In this document: in pieces, positions 49,766-58,350 of the stretch
How the letters are laid out: each line of letters opens with the position of its first letter
Numbering within the stretch: the first letter of the stretch is position 1
NCBI RefSeq assembly: GCF_002243345.2
Contig: NZ_CP022655.2
Span: 399,001 to 463,000, forward strand
Direction: 5' to 3'
Length of the DNA stretch: 64,000 nucleotides
Origin: Paenibacillus sp. RUD330
Lineage (GTDB): Bacteria > Bacillota > Bacilli > Paenibacillales > Paenibacillaceae
Program-made: the position numbers and the translations under genes
Notes under the pieces: generated by a model
Database searches by the model: none
What the model was told of the DNA's origin: nothing
What the model saw: the letters and a program-made list of their open reading frames with translations, nothing else

Positions 49766-51058
49766 CTAAGGGACGATTGTTTTGCCGCTGGCATGCAAGT
49801 CCGGGGATGGAGCGGCGCCGTCATGCCAGTCGAACATGATCTTGTACAGGACGGCCGCCGCGACGGCCAGCAGCGCCAGCAGCGCGAACGTCCACTCGAA
49901 GCCGATCAAGCCGCAGAGAGGAATGGACAGCGGAGCCAGCGTGCGCCCGATCGTAAATCGGAGGCTGGAGGCGGCGAAATACTGGCCTCTCATCCTCTCC
50001 GGCGCGAGCCTCGTCACGAACATCTGCTGCGGCCCTGCGCACATGAGCTCGGCCAGCGTGAAGATGATCATGACGCCGGCGAGGCTCCAGACGCCGCCCG
50101 CCTGGCTGAACAGCGCCATGGAGGCGGCGTAGCAGAGGGCGCCGCCGATGAAGATCCAGCGATCCTTCAGCAGCGAGGACCAGCGCGCGATGGCGACGGT
50201 GAAGAGGGCGACGAGAAGCCCGTTCTCCGATACGAGCAGGCCGAACAGCCGCTCGCCGGTCAGCTTGAGATCCCAGCTGCTCCATACGCTTGCGGAATGG
50301 ACGGTCTCTTCCAGATAGACCGGAAGCAGCAGGTCAAGCTGCATGAAGGTCTGCGACAGCAGGATTCCGGCTGCGATGAACAGCAGGAACACCCGGTCGG
50401 AGCCGATGATGCGGTAATTGCGCAGCTGCGCCCGCATCGCTTCTTTCCAGGAAGAGGCAGGAGTCCCTTTCTCGGGTGCCTGGGCCGGATTCGTCTCGCG
50501 CAGCCTGGCCGACAGGAGGACAGCCATCGTGACGCAGACGGCGCTTGCGGCTGCCGGCATGGCGGCGGGATGGCCGACGTACAGCACGGAGCCGAGCAGC
50601 GGTCCGATGACGACGGCGATGTTGACGAACGTATAGAAGACGGCGAATACTTCCGAGCGGTGCTTCTCGGCCACGACGTCCGCCACCATCGCCTGGCTGG
50701 CCGGATAGTAGAACGAAGTGGCCACGCTGGCAATCGTGAAGCCGGCGAACGCCAGCGCCGGAACCGGCAGCCAGGAAGAGGAAGCGGCTGCGAAAATGCC
50801 GTAGCCGACCGCCTGGCCGGAAGCGGCGAAGACCATCATCCGCTTGCGGCCGTAGCGGTCGGTGAAGTAGCCTCCGAGCAGGTTGGCTACGACGGCGAGA
50901 GACTGCGACAGCACCATCAGCAGGCCTGCCGTGCCTTTGCCGAAGGCGCGGGCGAATACGATGGAGAGGAACGGGAAGAACGTCCAGAAAACGATGTTCA
51001 GGACGAACTCTCCCCCGAGCCGCAGTTTGAGGTTGGAATCCCAGTCGCGAAGTTTCAT
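49766..51058 (-). CDS. MFS transporter (12-TM)
   Basis: The 430-residue protein has about twelve hydrophobic segments and the MFS loop 2-3 signature GGYFTDRYGRKRMMV (residues 62-76). It resembles YqjV/MdtH-type drug or metabolite exporters; the substrate is unknown. The ATG follows GAAGGGAGGCCGATC. It lies 144 bases downstream of a second MFS gene in the same direction, with no clear terminator between them. Confidence 0.88.
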   Translation of the reverse strand: MKLRDWDSNLKLRLGGEFVLNIVFWTFFPFLSIVFARAFGKGTAGLLMVLSQSLAVVANLLGGYFTDRYGRKRMMVFAASGQAVGYGIFAAASSSWLPVPALAFAGFTIASVATSFYYPASQAMVADVVAEKHRSEVFAVFYTFVNIAVVIGPLLGSVLYVGHPAAMPAAASAVCVTMAVLLSARLRETNPAQAPEKGTPASSWKEAMRAQLRNYRIIGSDRVFLLFIAAGILLSQTFMQLDLLLPVYLEETVHSASVWSSWDLKLTGERLFGLLVSENGLLVALFTVAIARWSSLLKDRWIFIGGALCYAASMALFSQAGGVWSLAGVMIIFTLAELMCAGPQQMFVTRLAPERMRGQYFAASSLRFTIGRTLAPLSIPLCGLIGFEWTFALLALLAVAAAVLYKIMFDWHDGAAPSPDLHASGKTIVP

Positions 51059-51202
51059 GATCGGCCTCCCTTCAAGACAGGCATGGCGGAGCTCCCGTCA
51101 TCGGGCGGCGGACGCCATGCGCAGATTAGCAGGAAGCTTCGCTAGGACATGGTTCTAGGGCAGGTCGGACGCAAATGCCGTCCTGCTGCCCGGTGCGGAT
51201 GG

Positions 51203-52603
51203 TCAGCCTTCCGCAGCGATCCGCGGATCTGTCCTGCGCCCGTAAGGAAGCAGGAACAGCATGAGCAGGTTGACGGCGGCGAAGCCGAGCAGCAAGATGA
51301 AGATCATGTGCAGGCCGTTCTCCAGCTGGAGCGCGGTGCCGCCCTCCCGGTAGAAGCGGTTGAATACGAGGCCGAAGATCGCGACGCTGATCGTCTGGCC
51401 GAGCGCGTTCATGAGCGCATTGGTCGAGGTGGCGACACCTCTCGATTCCCAGCCGACCGAGTTCTGGACGGTGACCAGAATCGGGGTGTTCACGCAGCCC
51501 ATGCCGAAGCCCATGACGCATAGGATGAAGATGAGATAGGCGAGCGGCGATGACGGCTGCAGGGCAAGCAGCAGCAGCGATCCGGCGGCGATCAGGATGA
51601 CGCCTCCCGTGATGAACGGACGGGGGCCGAGACGATGCAGATAGCGGCCCGACAGATTGGAGGCGAGCGGCCAGGCGATCGACATCGGCATGAGCGCCAG
51701 GCCGGAGAAGGTGGCGGACTTGCCGAGCAGCATCTGAATCCAGAGCGGCGCGTAGATCGTCAGCCCGGACGATACGCTGAACATGAAGAAGCCCATGGTG
51801 TAAGGCACGGAGCGTTTGCGGTCGGCCAGCAGCGCCAGCGGAAGCATCGGCTCGGCGGCTCTTTTCTCTACCTGGATGAAGACGATCAGGAAGACGGCCG
51901 CGGCAGCGAACATGCCCAGAATGAGCGGGGAGTCCCACGCGTAAGTCTCGCCGCCCGTCAGGAGGGCGAAGAGCAGCGCCGAGATGCTGACGGTGAAGGC
52001 GGCGGCGCCGGCATAATCGATCTTTTTGCCGCTGCGGCTTACCGTCTCCTTGAGGAAGCCGAATACGAGCGCGAACGAGATGATGCCGATCGGGACATTA
52101 ATGAAGAAGATCCAGCGCCAGCTGATCTGGTCCACGAAATAGCCGCCTACAAGAGGCCCCAGAAGAGCGGCTACCGACCACACGGAGGCGAAAACGCCCT
52201 GGATCTTGCCTCGTTCCTCGCCGGGATACAGATCTCCGGCGATCGTGAAGGCGACGGGAGAGAGGGCGCCTGCTCCGATCCCCTGGATGGCGCGGAACGC
52301 GATGAGCTGCTCCATGCTGCCGGCCGCTCCGCATAGGACAGAGCCGAGCACGAAGAGCAGCAGCCCGATGGCGAAGATGCTCCTGCGGCCGAATAGGTCG
52401 GCGAGCTTGCCGAAGATCGGCGTGGAGACGCATGTGGTGAGCGTGTAGATCGAGAAGATCCAGCTCAGCAGCGACAGGCCTTGAAGGTCGGCCGAGATGC
52501 TCTTGGTCGCGGTGCTGACGACGGTGGCGTCGAGCGCCCCGATGAACAGGCCGAGCAGCAAGCCGGCCGTCACGATTTTCCGATTCGTTTTGACGGGGGA
52601 CAC
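51203..52603 (-). CDS. MFS multidrug exporter (EmrB/QacA, DHA2 type)
   Basis: The 466-residue protein has the DHA2 signatures: motif D1-like [13 protein letters not shown] near the start, loop 2-3 [13 protein letters not shown], and motif C-like [26 protein letters not shown] at residues 140-170. About fourteen hydrophobic segments are present. These proton antiporters export drugs, dyes and bile-salt-like compounds. TAAGGAGGGATACC precedes the start. It is divergent from a Cys-rich HTH regulator gene 137 bases away, which probably controls it. Confidence 0.9.
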   Translation of the reverse strand: MSPVKTNRKIVTAGLLLGLFIGALDATVVSTATKSISADLQGLSLLSWIFSIYTLTTCVSTPIFGKLADLFGRRSIFAIGLLLFVLGSVLCGAAGSMEQLIAFRAIQGIGAGALSPVAFTIAGDLYPGEERGKIQGVFASVWSVAALLGPLVGGYFVDQISWRWIFFINVPIGIISFALVFGFLKETVSRSGKKIDYAGAAAFTVSISALLFALLTGGETYAWDSPLILGMFAAAAVFLIVFIQVEKRAAEPMLPLALLADRKRSVPYTMGFFMFSVSSGLTIYAPLWIQMLLGKSATFSGLALMPMSIAWPLASNLSGRYLHRLGPRPFITGGVILIAAGSLLLLALQPSSPLAYLIFILCVMGFGMGCVNTPILVTVQNSVGWESRGVATSTNALMNALGQTISVAIFGLVFNRFYREGGTALQLENGLHMIFILLLGFAAVNLLMLFLLPYGRRTDPRIAAEG

Positions 52604-52657
52604 AGGTATCCCTCCTTACGTAAGATGTCAGCTATGGAGCATCGTAACGGCTTTTCT

Positions 52658-52686
52658 TTGACTTTGTCAATGTATTTCTTTACTAT
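52658..52686 (+). promoter_or_regulatory. Promoter of the Cys-rich HTH regulator gene
   Basis: TTGACT (52658-52663) and TACTAT (52681-52686) are 17 bases apart, 55 bases before the start codon. The A/T dyad TACTATATAAGTA at the -10 could be an autoregulatory site. Confidence 0.6.
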
Positions 52687-52740
52687 ATAAGTACTACGCT
52701 GGACGCACGGCAAGAAGACCGGCATAAGGGGGAGAAGCAG

Positions 52741-53436
52741 ATGTCACCGTCCGACAACAAGCAGGAAGGCGCGAGCGCCACCCGCACCCGCAGAACGATC
52801 GTCAACCTGCTCAAGCAGCACGGGCCTCTGGACGCCGGCACGCTGGCAGGCATGCTCGGCGTCTCCGGCATGGCCGTGCGCCAGCATCTGTACGGATTGC
52901 AGAACGAGGCCTTGATCACCTTCGAGGAGGAGCCCCGCGCGATGGGTCGCCCCGCCAAGCTGTGGAGCCTGACGGCGGAGGCCAACCGGCTCTTCCCTGC
53001 CGGCTACGCCGAGCTGACCATCGGGCTTATGGATTCCGTCCGCGAGACTTTCGGCGAGGAAGGGCTGGAGAAGCTGCTCTCCGTCCGCAACGGCAAGCAG
53101 ATCGCCTTCTATTCCTTGCCTCCCGGAGAGGACGGAACGGAGCCGGCGCTCGAAGACAAGCTGCGGCGGCTGTCCGAAGCGCGCACGGCCGAGGGTTATA
53201 TGGCGGAATACGAACGGCAGGCGGACGGAACGTATCTGTTCACGGAGAAGCACTGTCCCATCTGCGACGCCGCCGCGGCCTGCGCCAGCCTGTGCCGGTA
53301 CGAGACGGGCATGATCGGCAGCGTGCTCGGCGAGGGCGTCGAGGTCGAGCGCACGGAGCATATGCTCTCCGGAGGGCGCCGATGCGTCTACCGGATTGCG
53401 GACACGGGAAGAGCGGGCGGAGCAGCCGCTCGTTGA
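52741..53436 (+). CDS. HTH regulator with a Cys cluster (SufR/COG2345-like)
   Basis: The 231-residue regulator has an N-terminal winged helix (residues 12-85: RTRRTIVNLLKQHGPLDAGTLAGMLGVSGMAVRQHLYGLQNEALITFEEEP). A central dimer domain follows, then a C-terminal Cys-rich segment, HCPICDAAAACASLC (C-x2-C-x6-C-x3-C), near residue 175. This layout is that of COG2345 regulators, some of which (SufR) bind an iron-sulfur cluster. Here it may sense redox, iron or a metal. GGGGGAGAAGCAG precedes the ATG. It is divergent from the DHA2 exporter gene, the likely target. Confidence 0.8.
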   Translation: MSPSDNKQEGASATRTRRTIVNLLKQHGPLDAGTLAGMLGVSGMAVRQHLYGLQNEALITFEEEPRAMGRPAKLWSLTAEANRLFPAGYAELTIGLMDSVRETFGEEGLEKLLSVRNGKQIAFYSLPPGEDGTEPALEDKLRRLSEARTAEGYMAEYERQADGTYLFTEKHCPICDAAAACASLCRYETGMIGSVLGEGVEVERTEHMLSGGRRCVYRIADTGRAGGAAAR

Positions 53437-53459
53437 CAATGAACGGATCGAAAACCACG

Positions 53460-53527
53460 AAACGCCTCTTGCGGGCGTGAAGGGCCTCCTTGAGGGACGG
53501 GCCTTTGCGGCGAGGGGCGTTTTTTTG
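53460..53527 (+). terminator. Compound terminator after the Cys-rich regulator
   Basis: ACGCCTCTTGC pairs with GCGGCGAGGGGCGT and an inner stem GGGCC / GGCCT is present; seven T residues follow. Confidence 0.75.
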
Positions 53528-53564
53528 TTTGCGTACTGACCCTCTGCGGCGCTGCTTGAACGGG

Positions 53565-53604
53565 AGCAAGACAGCAAGAAAGCAAGAAAGCAAGAAAGCA
53601 AGAG
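53565..53604 (+). repeat. Five tandem copies of an 8-bp unit
   Basis: AGCAAGAA is repeated five times (53565, 53573, 53581, 53589, 53597) with one-base changes in the first and last. It lies between the regulator terminator and the immA stop, in non-coding DNA; nothing else in 53528-53682 is supported. Confidence 0.92.
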
Positions 53605-53682
53605 AACACGACAGCAAGCAGGCACAGCCCTGCTCAGTCCGCCGTGCTGCTCGGTGGCCCTCCTTGCCGTTCAAGTTCCCCG

Positions 53683-54102
53683 CTACCAGAAATGCTTGTC
53701 CATGCCGGGGGGGATGCCGCAGCGGCGCAAAAACGAATCAAGCTGCTCTCCCTCCTCCGGACGTTCCCCGCAGGTCAGAAGCTTGACGGCGAATTCATTG
53801 GCTTCGCGTTCGTATCGGGAGAGGACGAAGCGGGTGCGGAGCGTGATGAAGGAATGGCTGAAGCCCTTGTGGAGGAGCATATGGCCGAGTTCATGGGCGC
53901 AGACGAATGCGGCCTCAGCTTCCTCCAGACGATCGGACAGCACGATGAACCGGCGTCGGAACGCATGCTGGCAAAAGCCTTTCATTCCGGAAGGGAGCGG
54001 ATGCCGCAGAACGGAAATCCCCATTTCTTCGGACAGCCGGAAAGGGCAGGTCACGCCGTAGGTGCGGAACAGGCTGCGCGTCCGCTGTCTGATGTTCATC
54101 AT
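53683..54102 (-). CDS. immA: ImmA/IrrE-family metallopeptidase
   Basis: The 139-residue protein has the zinc motif HELGH in AFVCAHELGHMLLHKG (near residues 69-73) and a third ligand region in REANEFAVKLL. In ICEBs1 and related elements, ImmA cleaves the XRE-type repressor ImmR after DNA damage. Here the gene follows an XRE repressor gene by 22 bases in the same direction, the same pairing. AAAGGGGCCGCGCGC precedes the start codon. The size is normal for the phage-type family. It ends next to a terminator-poor repetitive stretch. Confidence 0.9.
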   Translation of the reverse strand: MMNIRQRTRSLFRTYGVTCPFRLSEEMGISVLRHPLPSGMKGFCQHAFRRRFIVLSDRLEEAEAAFVCAHELGHMLLHKGFSHSFITLRTRFVLSRYEREANEFAVKLLTCGERPEEGEQLDSFLRRCGIPPGMDKHFW

Positions 54103-54124
54103 GCGCGCGGCCCCTTTCTCGAGC

Positions 54125-54547
54125 TTAGTCTGGAGCGCCCGGTCCGGCGCCCCCTGAGCCGGCTTTTCTCCGCGCCTCCTTGTTCAGCCGCTTGGCCTCC
54201 CAGGCGATCGATTCCATGAGCTCCAGCATCTTCTGCCGGTCCTCTGCCGAGAATTCATGGCCGTCAAAATAGAGGACCTCGGGCATCTGGATGAATTTCT
54301 TGATGTCGCGGCGGTCTCTCGCCGTCGCCCAGGAAGGAATCGGAGCCGGGGCAGCCTGCTCCAGCAGGAAGTCGGGAGTGACCTCGAAAAAGCCGGCCAG
54401 CTTGATCAGCATGTCCAGTCTGGGCTTCGCGAGCCCGTTCTCCCAGGCGTTGTACCGGGCCCGCTTGATGCCGAGGCGGTCGGCGAGCTCATATTGGGTC
54501 CATCCCCTCTCCTCGCGCAGCCGGAGCAGATTCCTTGCGAACGACAT
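54125..54547 (-). CDS. XRE-family phage-type repressor
   Basis: The 140-residue protein has an N-terminal lambda-repressor-type HTH (residues 2-62: FARNLLRLREERGWTQYELADRLGIKRARYNAWENGLAKPRLDMLIKLAGFFEVTPDFLLE). The C-terminal part is charged and helical (RRDIKKFIQMPEVLYFDGHEFSAEDRQKMLELMESIAW), which could be the segment cut by the neighbouring ImmA. The ATG at 54547 follows AAAGGAGGCTCCCTCC. A divergent promoter region with an SOS box lies upstream. It probably represses the two small membrane-protein genes on the other strand. Confidence 0.9.
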   Translation of the reverse strand: MSFARNLLRLREERGWTQYELADRLGIKRARYNAWENGLAKPRLDMLIKLAGFFEVTPDFLLEQAAPAPIPSWATARDRRDIKKFIQMPEVLYFDGHEFSAEDRQKMLELMESIAWEAKRLNKEARRKAGSGGAGPGAPD

Positions 54548-54579
54548 CGGAGGGAGCCTCCTTTCTGAACTTCCAAATG

Positions 54580-54630
54580 TTGACGGCAATGCGAATGGCT
54601 GTCTATATTTAAAACACGAACACACGTTCT
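54580..54630 (+). promoter_or_regulatory. Promoter with an SOS (LexA) box
   Basis: On the + strand TTGACG (54580-54585) and TATATT (54604-54609) are 18 bases apart. CGAACACACGTTCT (54617-54630) matches the Bacillus LexA consensus CGAACRNRYGTTYC at all but the last base and covers the expected start point. On the minus strand TTTACA and TTTAAA are 17 bases apart with the same box in the spacer, so LexA could control both directions. Confidence 0.65.
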
Positions 54631-54677
54631 TGTAAAGCCGACATAAAAAAGGAAAGCGGGCTGTCCTTGCCGAAATG

Positions 54678-54692
54678 GATAATTTAATTATC
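54678..54692. promoter_or_regulatory. Candidate operator of the XRE repressor
   Basis: GATAATTTAATTATC is a perfect 15-bp palindrome with a single central T, in the interval between the divergent genes. TTATC is repeated further on near 54702. It is the best repressor-site candidate here. Confidence 0.45.
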
Positions 54693-54820
54693 TAAACAGC
54701 TTATCTTTATCGGGAAAGGAGGAGATGCCGCCTGACATTCGGAGAGAAAGAAGGGAAATGGGAGGAGGGAGAGTAGTTAGTACAGAATTCCATCCAGCCT
54801 TTTGAGGGAGGCGGACTCAC

Positions 54821-55117
54821 ATGGAAACGGGACAGCTGGAGTTGTTGGAGCAGACGGCCCGAGTCGCGGATAAATACGGCCTTTCAGCCGTTTTGCTGCT
54901 GTTGCTGCTTGGGGCGGTATTCCATTTGGTGAAGCTTATCGTAACGGGAGCTCTTGTGCCGAGGGAGAGGCTGGACCGTGCCGAGGAGGAGCGGGACAGG
55001 CTCCAGGCGATAATGGACAAGGAAAGGGAGGGGATGATGAGGCCCTTGCTTGCGCAAGGCGGCAACGAAAGGACGGATGGCGTCCTGGAATCTTCCATCA
55101 GCAAAGGAGAACGATGA
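54821..55117 (+). CDS. Small membrane protein with coiled coil, phage-type
   Basis: The 98-residue protein has one hydrophobic segment (SAVLLLLLLGAVFHLVKLIVTGALV, residues 22-46) followed by a charged coiled coil (RERLDRAEEERDRLQAIMDKEREGM). The shape fits holin-associated or spanin-like phage proteins, but I cannot assign a family. GGGAGGCGGACTCAC precedes the ATG. Its stop overlaps the next gene (ATGA), so the two are translationally coupled. Confidence 0.75.
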   Translation: METGQLELLEQTARVADKYGLSAVLLLLLLGAVFHLVKLIVTGALVPRERLDRAEEERDRLQAIMDKEREGMMRPLLAQGGNERTDGVLESSISKGER

Positions 55118-55530
55118 TGAAATTGTCAGATGCATGGCAGCACTGGGCCGGCTTCATGGCCGATCTGGCAGCCGTCTTGCTGTCGCTGACGGCGGCTGCG
55201 CTGATTCCCATCCTCAGCGTCAGGGCGCTCCGATACTTGACCGCCAGACGCAACGATCACCAGCGGGAAACGCTGCATCGCATCGCATCCGAGGCGGCGG
55301 CTCTGGCTGAAGCGGCGTTTGCGGACGGCAACGGTCCGCGCAAGCTGTCGCTTGCGATCGGCTACGCCCAGGAACAATGCGCCGGAACGGGCATAACGGC
55401 TTCGGCGGATACGATCCGCGCCGCTATTGAGAAGGCGGTCATGGATTACAACGCCATGGTTAAGCCGTGGTCGGGACTGCCGGCTCCGGGAGCGATAGCC
55501 AAGCCCAAGGGTGAAAGCTACAGCCAGTAA
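55117..55530 (+). CDS. LLH-type phage holin-like protein
   Basis: The 137-residue protein has an N-terminal hydrophobic segment (GFMADLAAVLLSLTAAALIPILSV, residues 11-34). A helical region follows with the pattern of the phage LL-H holin family (LSLAIGYAQEQCAGTGITASADTIRAAIEKAVMDYNAM, residues 78-115). The ATG at 55117 is better spaced from AAAGGAGA than the one at 55114. There is no endolysin or tail gene nearby, so this is a phage-derived remnant or a small free-standing lysis or membrane-permeability unit under repressor control. Confidence 0.75.
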   Translation: MKLSDAWQHWAGFMADLAAVLLSLTAAALIPILSVRALRYLTARRNDHQRETLHRIASEAAALAEAAFADGNGPRKLSLAIGYAQEQCAGTGITASADTIRAAIEKAVMDYNAMVKPWSGLPAPGAIAKPKGESYSQ

Positions 55531-55683
55531 TAGGAAGCGGCTGCTAGGCTGGAGCTGTTTTGCAACGGCAGCATGATGAAAGAAACAAGCCGGAAGAAAT
55601 TCGGCAGATGCATGCCTGAAGAAGAACCGGAGGAAGCTGAACCGGAAAGAAACAAAACCGGAGGAAACAGAATCCGCAGGAGC

Positions 55684-55730
55684 AAAAGGGGCGGCCGCAG
55701 CGCATGAAGCGCTGCAGCCACCCCTTTTCT
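55684..55730. terminator. Terminator after the holin-like gene
   Basis: AAAAGGGGCGGCCGCAGCGC pairs with GCGCTGCAGCCACCCCTTTT with two mismatches around five bases, between convergent genes. Confidence 0.85.
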
Positions 55731-55735
55731 TGCCT

Positions 55736-56467
55736 TCAGTCGCGCAGCCCTTCCGCTGCTATCTCTGCGATTCTTGCGGGAATTCCTTCTTTTTCATACA
55801 AGCCGCCGTGATAACAAAGGACGCGCTGGACGGGCAGCTCCGCAAGCTTGAGCAAGGAACGGAGCGCCTCGGGCATATCCGGGGTGACGGGCTCGCTCGG
55901 TCCGACCAGCTCCCCGTTCGCGACTCGCAGGGCGTCGGCGGCGATGAGCAGCCCCTCCTTTTCCACGAAGAGGGAAATATGTCCCGGCGTATGCCCCGGC
56001 GTGTGGATGATCCGAATCCCTCCCTGCAGAGGGAGCTTCTCGCCGTCGACGACGAGCCGGTTGACATGGCCGCGAGGAGGGTTCGCGAGCAGCGCCTCGA
56101 GCTGCTCCGGCGGCATCGCTTTGGACATGCGTTCGCGGTTGAGCTTGATGAGCGGCAGCTCGCCCTCGATATAAGGGCGTTCGTCGGCATGCGCGTATAC
56201 TTCCATGTGCGGTGTGCAGGTCTGAAGATCATGCAGCGAGCCGATATGGTCGATGTCCTGATGGGTCACGATGACCCGCTTGACGTCGGATATGCGCAGC
56301 CCTTCGGCTTCGACGGCCCGGACCAGCAGCTCATATTGCCCGATCATGCCGGTATCGATCAGCGTGGCGCCGTCCTCGTCCTGGAGCAGAACGGGGTGGA
56401 TGGCGCTCTCGGGCTGGCCTTCCCGCATGGGGATGACCAGCGCCGAGATGCGGTCGGTCAGTTTCAT
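55736..56467 (-). CDS. Metallo-beta-lactamase-fold hydrolase
   Basis: The 243-residue protein has the MBL metal motif THQDIDHIGS (His-x-Asp-x-Asp-His variant near residues 68-77), HTPGHTPGHIS with the third His, and the Asp in IAADALRV. Family members include lactonases and glyoxalase II-like hydrolases; no substrate is evident. AGAGGAGAGTAGAA precedes the ATG. A perfect palindrome of MarR-operator type lies 53 bases upstream. It follows the DHA2-type exporter gene in the same direction with 110 bases between. Confidence 0.88.
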   Translation of the reverse strand: MKLTDRISALVIPMREGQPESAIHPVLLQDEDGATLIDTGMIGQYELLVRAVEAEGLRISDVKRVIVTHQDIDHIGSLHDLQTCTPHMEVYAHADERPYIEGELPLIKLNRERMSKAMPPEQLEALLANPPRGHVNRLVVDGEKLPLQGGIRIIHTPGHTPGHISLFVEKEGLLIAADALRVANGELVGPSEPVTPDMPEALRSLLKLAELPVQRVLCYHGGLYEKEGIPARIAEIAAEGLRD

Positions 56468-56519
56468 TTCTACTCTCCTCTCGCGGGATGCGATCCTTCG
56501 GATCGGTTTCCCTGCTATC

Positions 56520-56533
56520 GTTTAGAACTAAAC
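56520..56533. promoter_or_regulatory. MarR-type palindrome upstream of the MBL gene
   Basis: GTTTAG-AA-CTAAAC is a perfect 6-2-6 inverted repeat, extended by ATC and TAT at the sides. Its sequence resembles operators of MarR-family regulators. No MarR gene is in the immediate neighbourhood. Confidence 0.5.
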
Positions 56534-56577
56534 TATTTCGCTGCAACAGCTAGTGTAGCGTCAGGAGCACCTCGAAA

Positions 56578-58125
56578 TCAAGCGGCCTGCTCCTCGCCGG
56601 ACGGCTCTGGAGTGGAGGTCAGCGTCTCCCGCTTCAGCAGCCAGCTCGCGGCGAAGGCGGCGACGGCGATGATGCCGGCCAGCGTGAAGATGAAGGAGAA
56701 GGCGTTCGCGTAAACGGACTGGATGGCATCGACGAGAGTCTGGGACAGGCTGTCAGGCATGGCGCCCGATGCGACGGCGGTTTCGGTGCCTGCCGGCAGC
56801 CGGTCCGCGATGCCTGCGATGCCCGATCCGATCTTTCCGGAAAGCAGGCTGCCGAAGAGGCTGAAGCCGATTGTCACGCCGAACGACTGGAACAGCTGCA
56901 CCGTCGCGATGGCGCTGCCTCCGTCCCGTTTGTCGACGGATTCCTGAACGATCAGGTTGTCGGAGCCGAACAGCACGCCGAAGCCGGCGCCCAGCAGCAG
57001 GAATGCGGCCAGAATAAAGACGATGGAGGTGCCCGCGTGGATCGTCGAGAGCATCGCGAACGCCGCGATCGGCAGCGCCAGCGACGCTACGATCAGATCC
57101 TTGTAGGGGAGCTTGGTGATGACCCAGCCGACGGCGATGCTGGTTCCGATTCCGCCGGCCATGACAGGGAGCGTCATATAGCCGGAGACGGTAGGCGACA
57201 AGCCGATGACATGCTGGGCATAGAACGGAAAGGAAGCCAGCGAGCCTTGAATGCCGAGCATCGTCAGGAAAATCAAAACCCCGAGCGCGACGATCGTGCG
57301 GTTGCGGAACAGATGCAGCGGAATGACCGGCTCCTTGGCGCGCGATTCCACCCGGACAAAAGCGGCGAGCAGCACGGCGCCTGCGGCAAGCAGGCCGACG
57401 ATAAGCGGCGAATGCCATGTATAAGAGCCCATGTTGACGAGCTCGGGTGTCAGCAGGAGCGAGACGATGGCGCCCAGGATAAGCGCTGCTCCCGCCCAGT
57501 CGATGGACGGCTTGCCTTCGCCCCGGGATTCCCGCAGTCCTTTGCCGATTAGAATCGCGGCTACGACGCCGACCGGTATATTGATAAAGAATACCCAATG
57601 CCAGCTGATGGCATCCACAATGACGCCTCCGAGCAGCGGACCCGCCAGCTGCGGGATGAACATGATCGGCCCGACGAGGGCCATCAATTTGGCCCGCTTC
57701 TCCACGGGATACATATCCGTCATGATCAGCATGGCGATCGGCATGAGGCCCCCGGCGCCGATGCCCTGGATGCCCCTGCCGACCAGCAGCATGAGCATGG
57801 AGCCGGATGCTCCGCTGACGATGGAGCCGATGATGAACAGAGCCATGCAGGCGAGATAAATCTTCTTGCGGCCGAACAGATCGGCCATCTTGCCGAGGAT
57901 CGGCATGAATGCGGTCAGCGCGAGCGCATAGATGCCGGCGACCCAGCCGTACAGGGACATGCCGTGCAGGTCCCGGATGATGGTAGGCATGGCGGTCGTG
58001 ACAATCGTTTCGTCGAGCTCGGAGAAGATCAGCCCGATCAGTATTCCCGCGAGCACGATGCGGCTGCTTGTCGCCGCTCCGGCAGCGGGACGGGCGGCGG
58101 AAGCCGCGGATGGCTGCAGGGACAT
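56578..58125 (-). CDS. MFS multidrug exporter (DHA2, 14-TM)
   Basis: The 515-residue protein has the DHA2 signatures: ELDETIVTTAMPTIIRDL (motif D1), GKMADLFGRKKIYLA (motif A), GRGIQGIGAGGLMPIA (motif B) and GPLLGGVIVDAISWHWVFFINIPVG (motif C). About fourteen hydrophobic segments are seen. This is a proton-linked drug or metabolite exporter. The ATG at 58125 is better placed from GAGG than the TTG at 58134. It is divergent from the short Fur-like gene with about 275 bases between, and the two Fur-family boxes lie there. Confidence 0.9.
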   Translation of the reverse strand: MSLQPSAASAARPAAGAATSSRIVLAGILIGLIFSELDETIVTTAMPTIIRDLHGMSLYGWVAGIYALALTAFMPILGKMADLFGRKKIYLACMALFIIGSIVSGASGSMLMLLVGRGIQGIGAGGLMPIAMLIMTDMYPVEKRAKLMALVGPIMFIPQLAGPLLGGVIVDAISWHWVFFINIPVGVVAAILIGKGLRESRGEGKPSIDWAGAALILGAIVSLLLTPELVNMGSYTWHSPLIVGLLAAGAVLLAAFVRVESRAKEPVIPLHLFRNRTIVALGVLIFLTMLGIQGSLASFPFYAQHVIGLSPTVSGYMTLPVMAGGIGTSIAVGWVITKLPYKDLIVASLALPIAAFAMLSTIHAGTSIVFILAAFLLLGAGFGVLFGSDNLIVQESVDKRDGGSAIATVQLFQSFGVTIGFSLFGSLLSGKIGSGIAGIADRLPAGTETAVASGAMPDSLSQTLVDAIQSVYANAFSFIFTLAGIIAVAAFAASWLLKRETLTSTPEPSGEEQAA

Positions 58126-58329
58126 AGGAATCAACCTCGCTTCAATATTGGAATGAGGCTACTTTACCGAAGGAATATGGACTGAATGTGAACGGCGGGA
58201 AAAGCAGGCGAATTTCTCGGGGGCGTCCATGCGGAACGGCTTCGGGTCTCTTTATGGACCTTGCGGATCCGGGGATTGCTGAAAGCATATAAGAATGGTT
58301 TGAACGGCCGTTTCGATTCGACAGTTGCT

Positions 58330-58344
58330 TGAAAATCGTTCTCA
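58330..58344. promoter_or_regulatory. Fur-like 7-1-7 box
   Basis: TGAAAATCGTTCTCA matches the Fur box TGATAATNATTATCA at 11 of 14 specified positions. It abuts the PerR box on its left. Confidence 0.4.
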
Positions 58345-58350
58345 TTTATA

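Noticed and set aside
55573-55707. Possible 44-residue ORF downstream of the holin-like gene
   Set aside because: No ribosome site; the sequence is low-complexity Glu/Arg/Lys and runs into the terminator hairpin.
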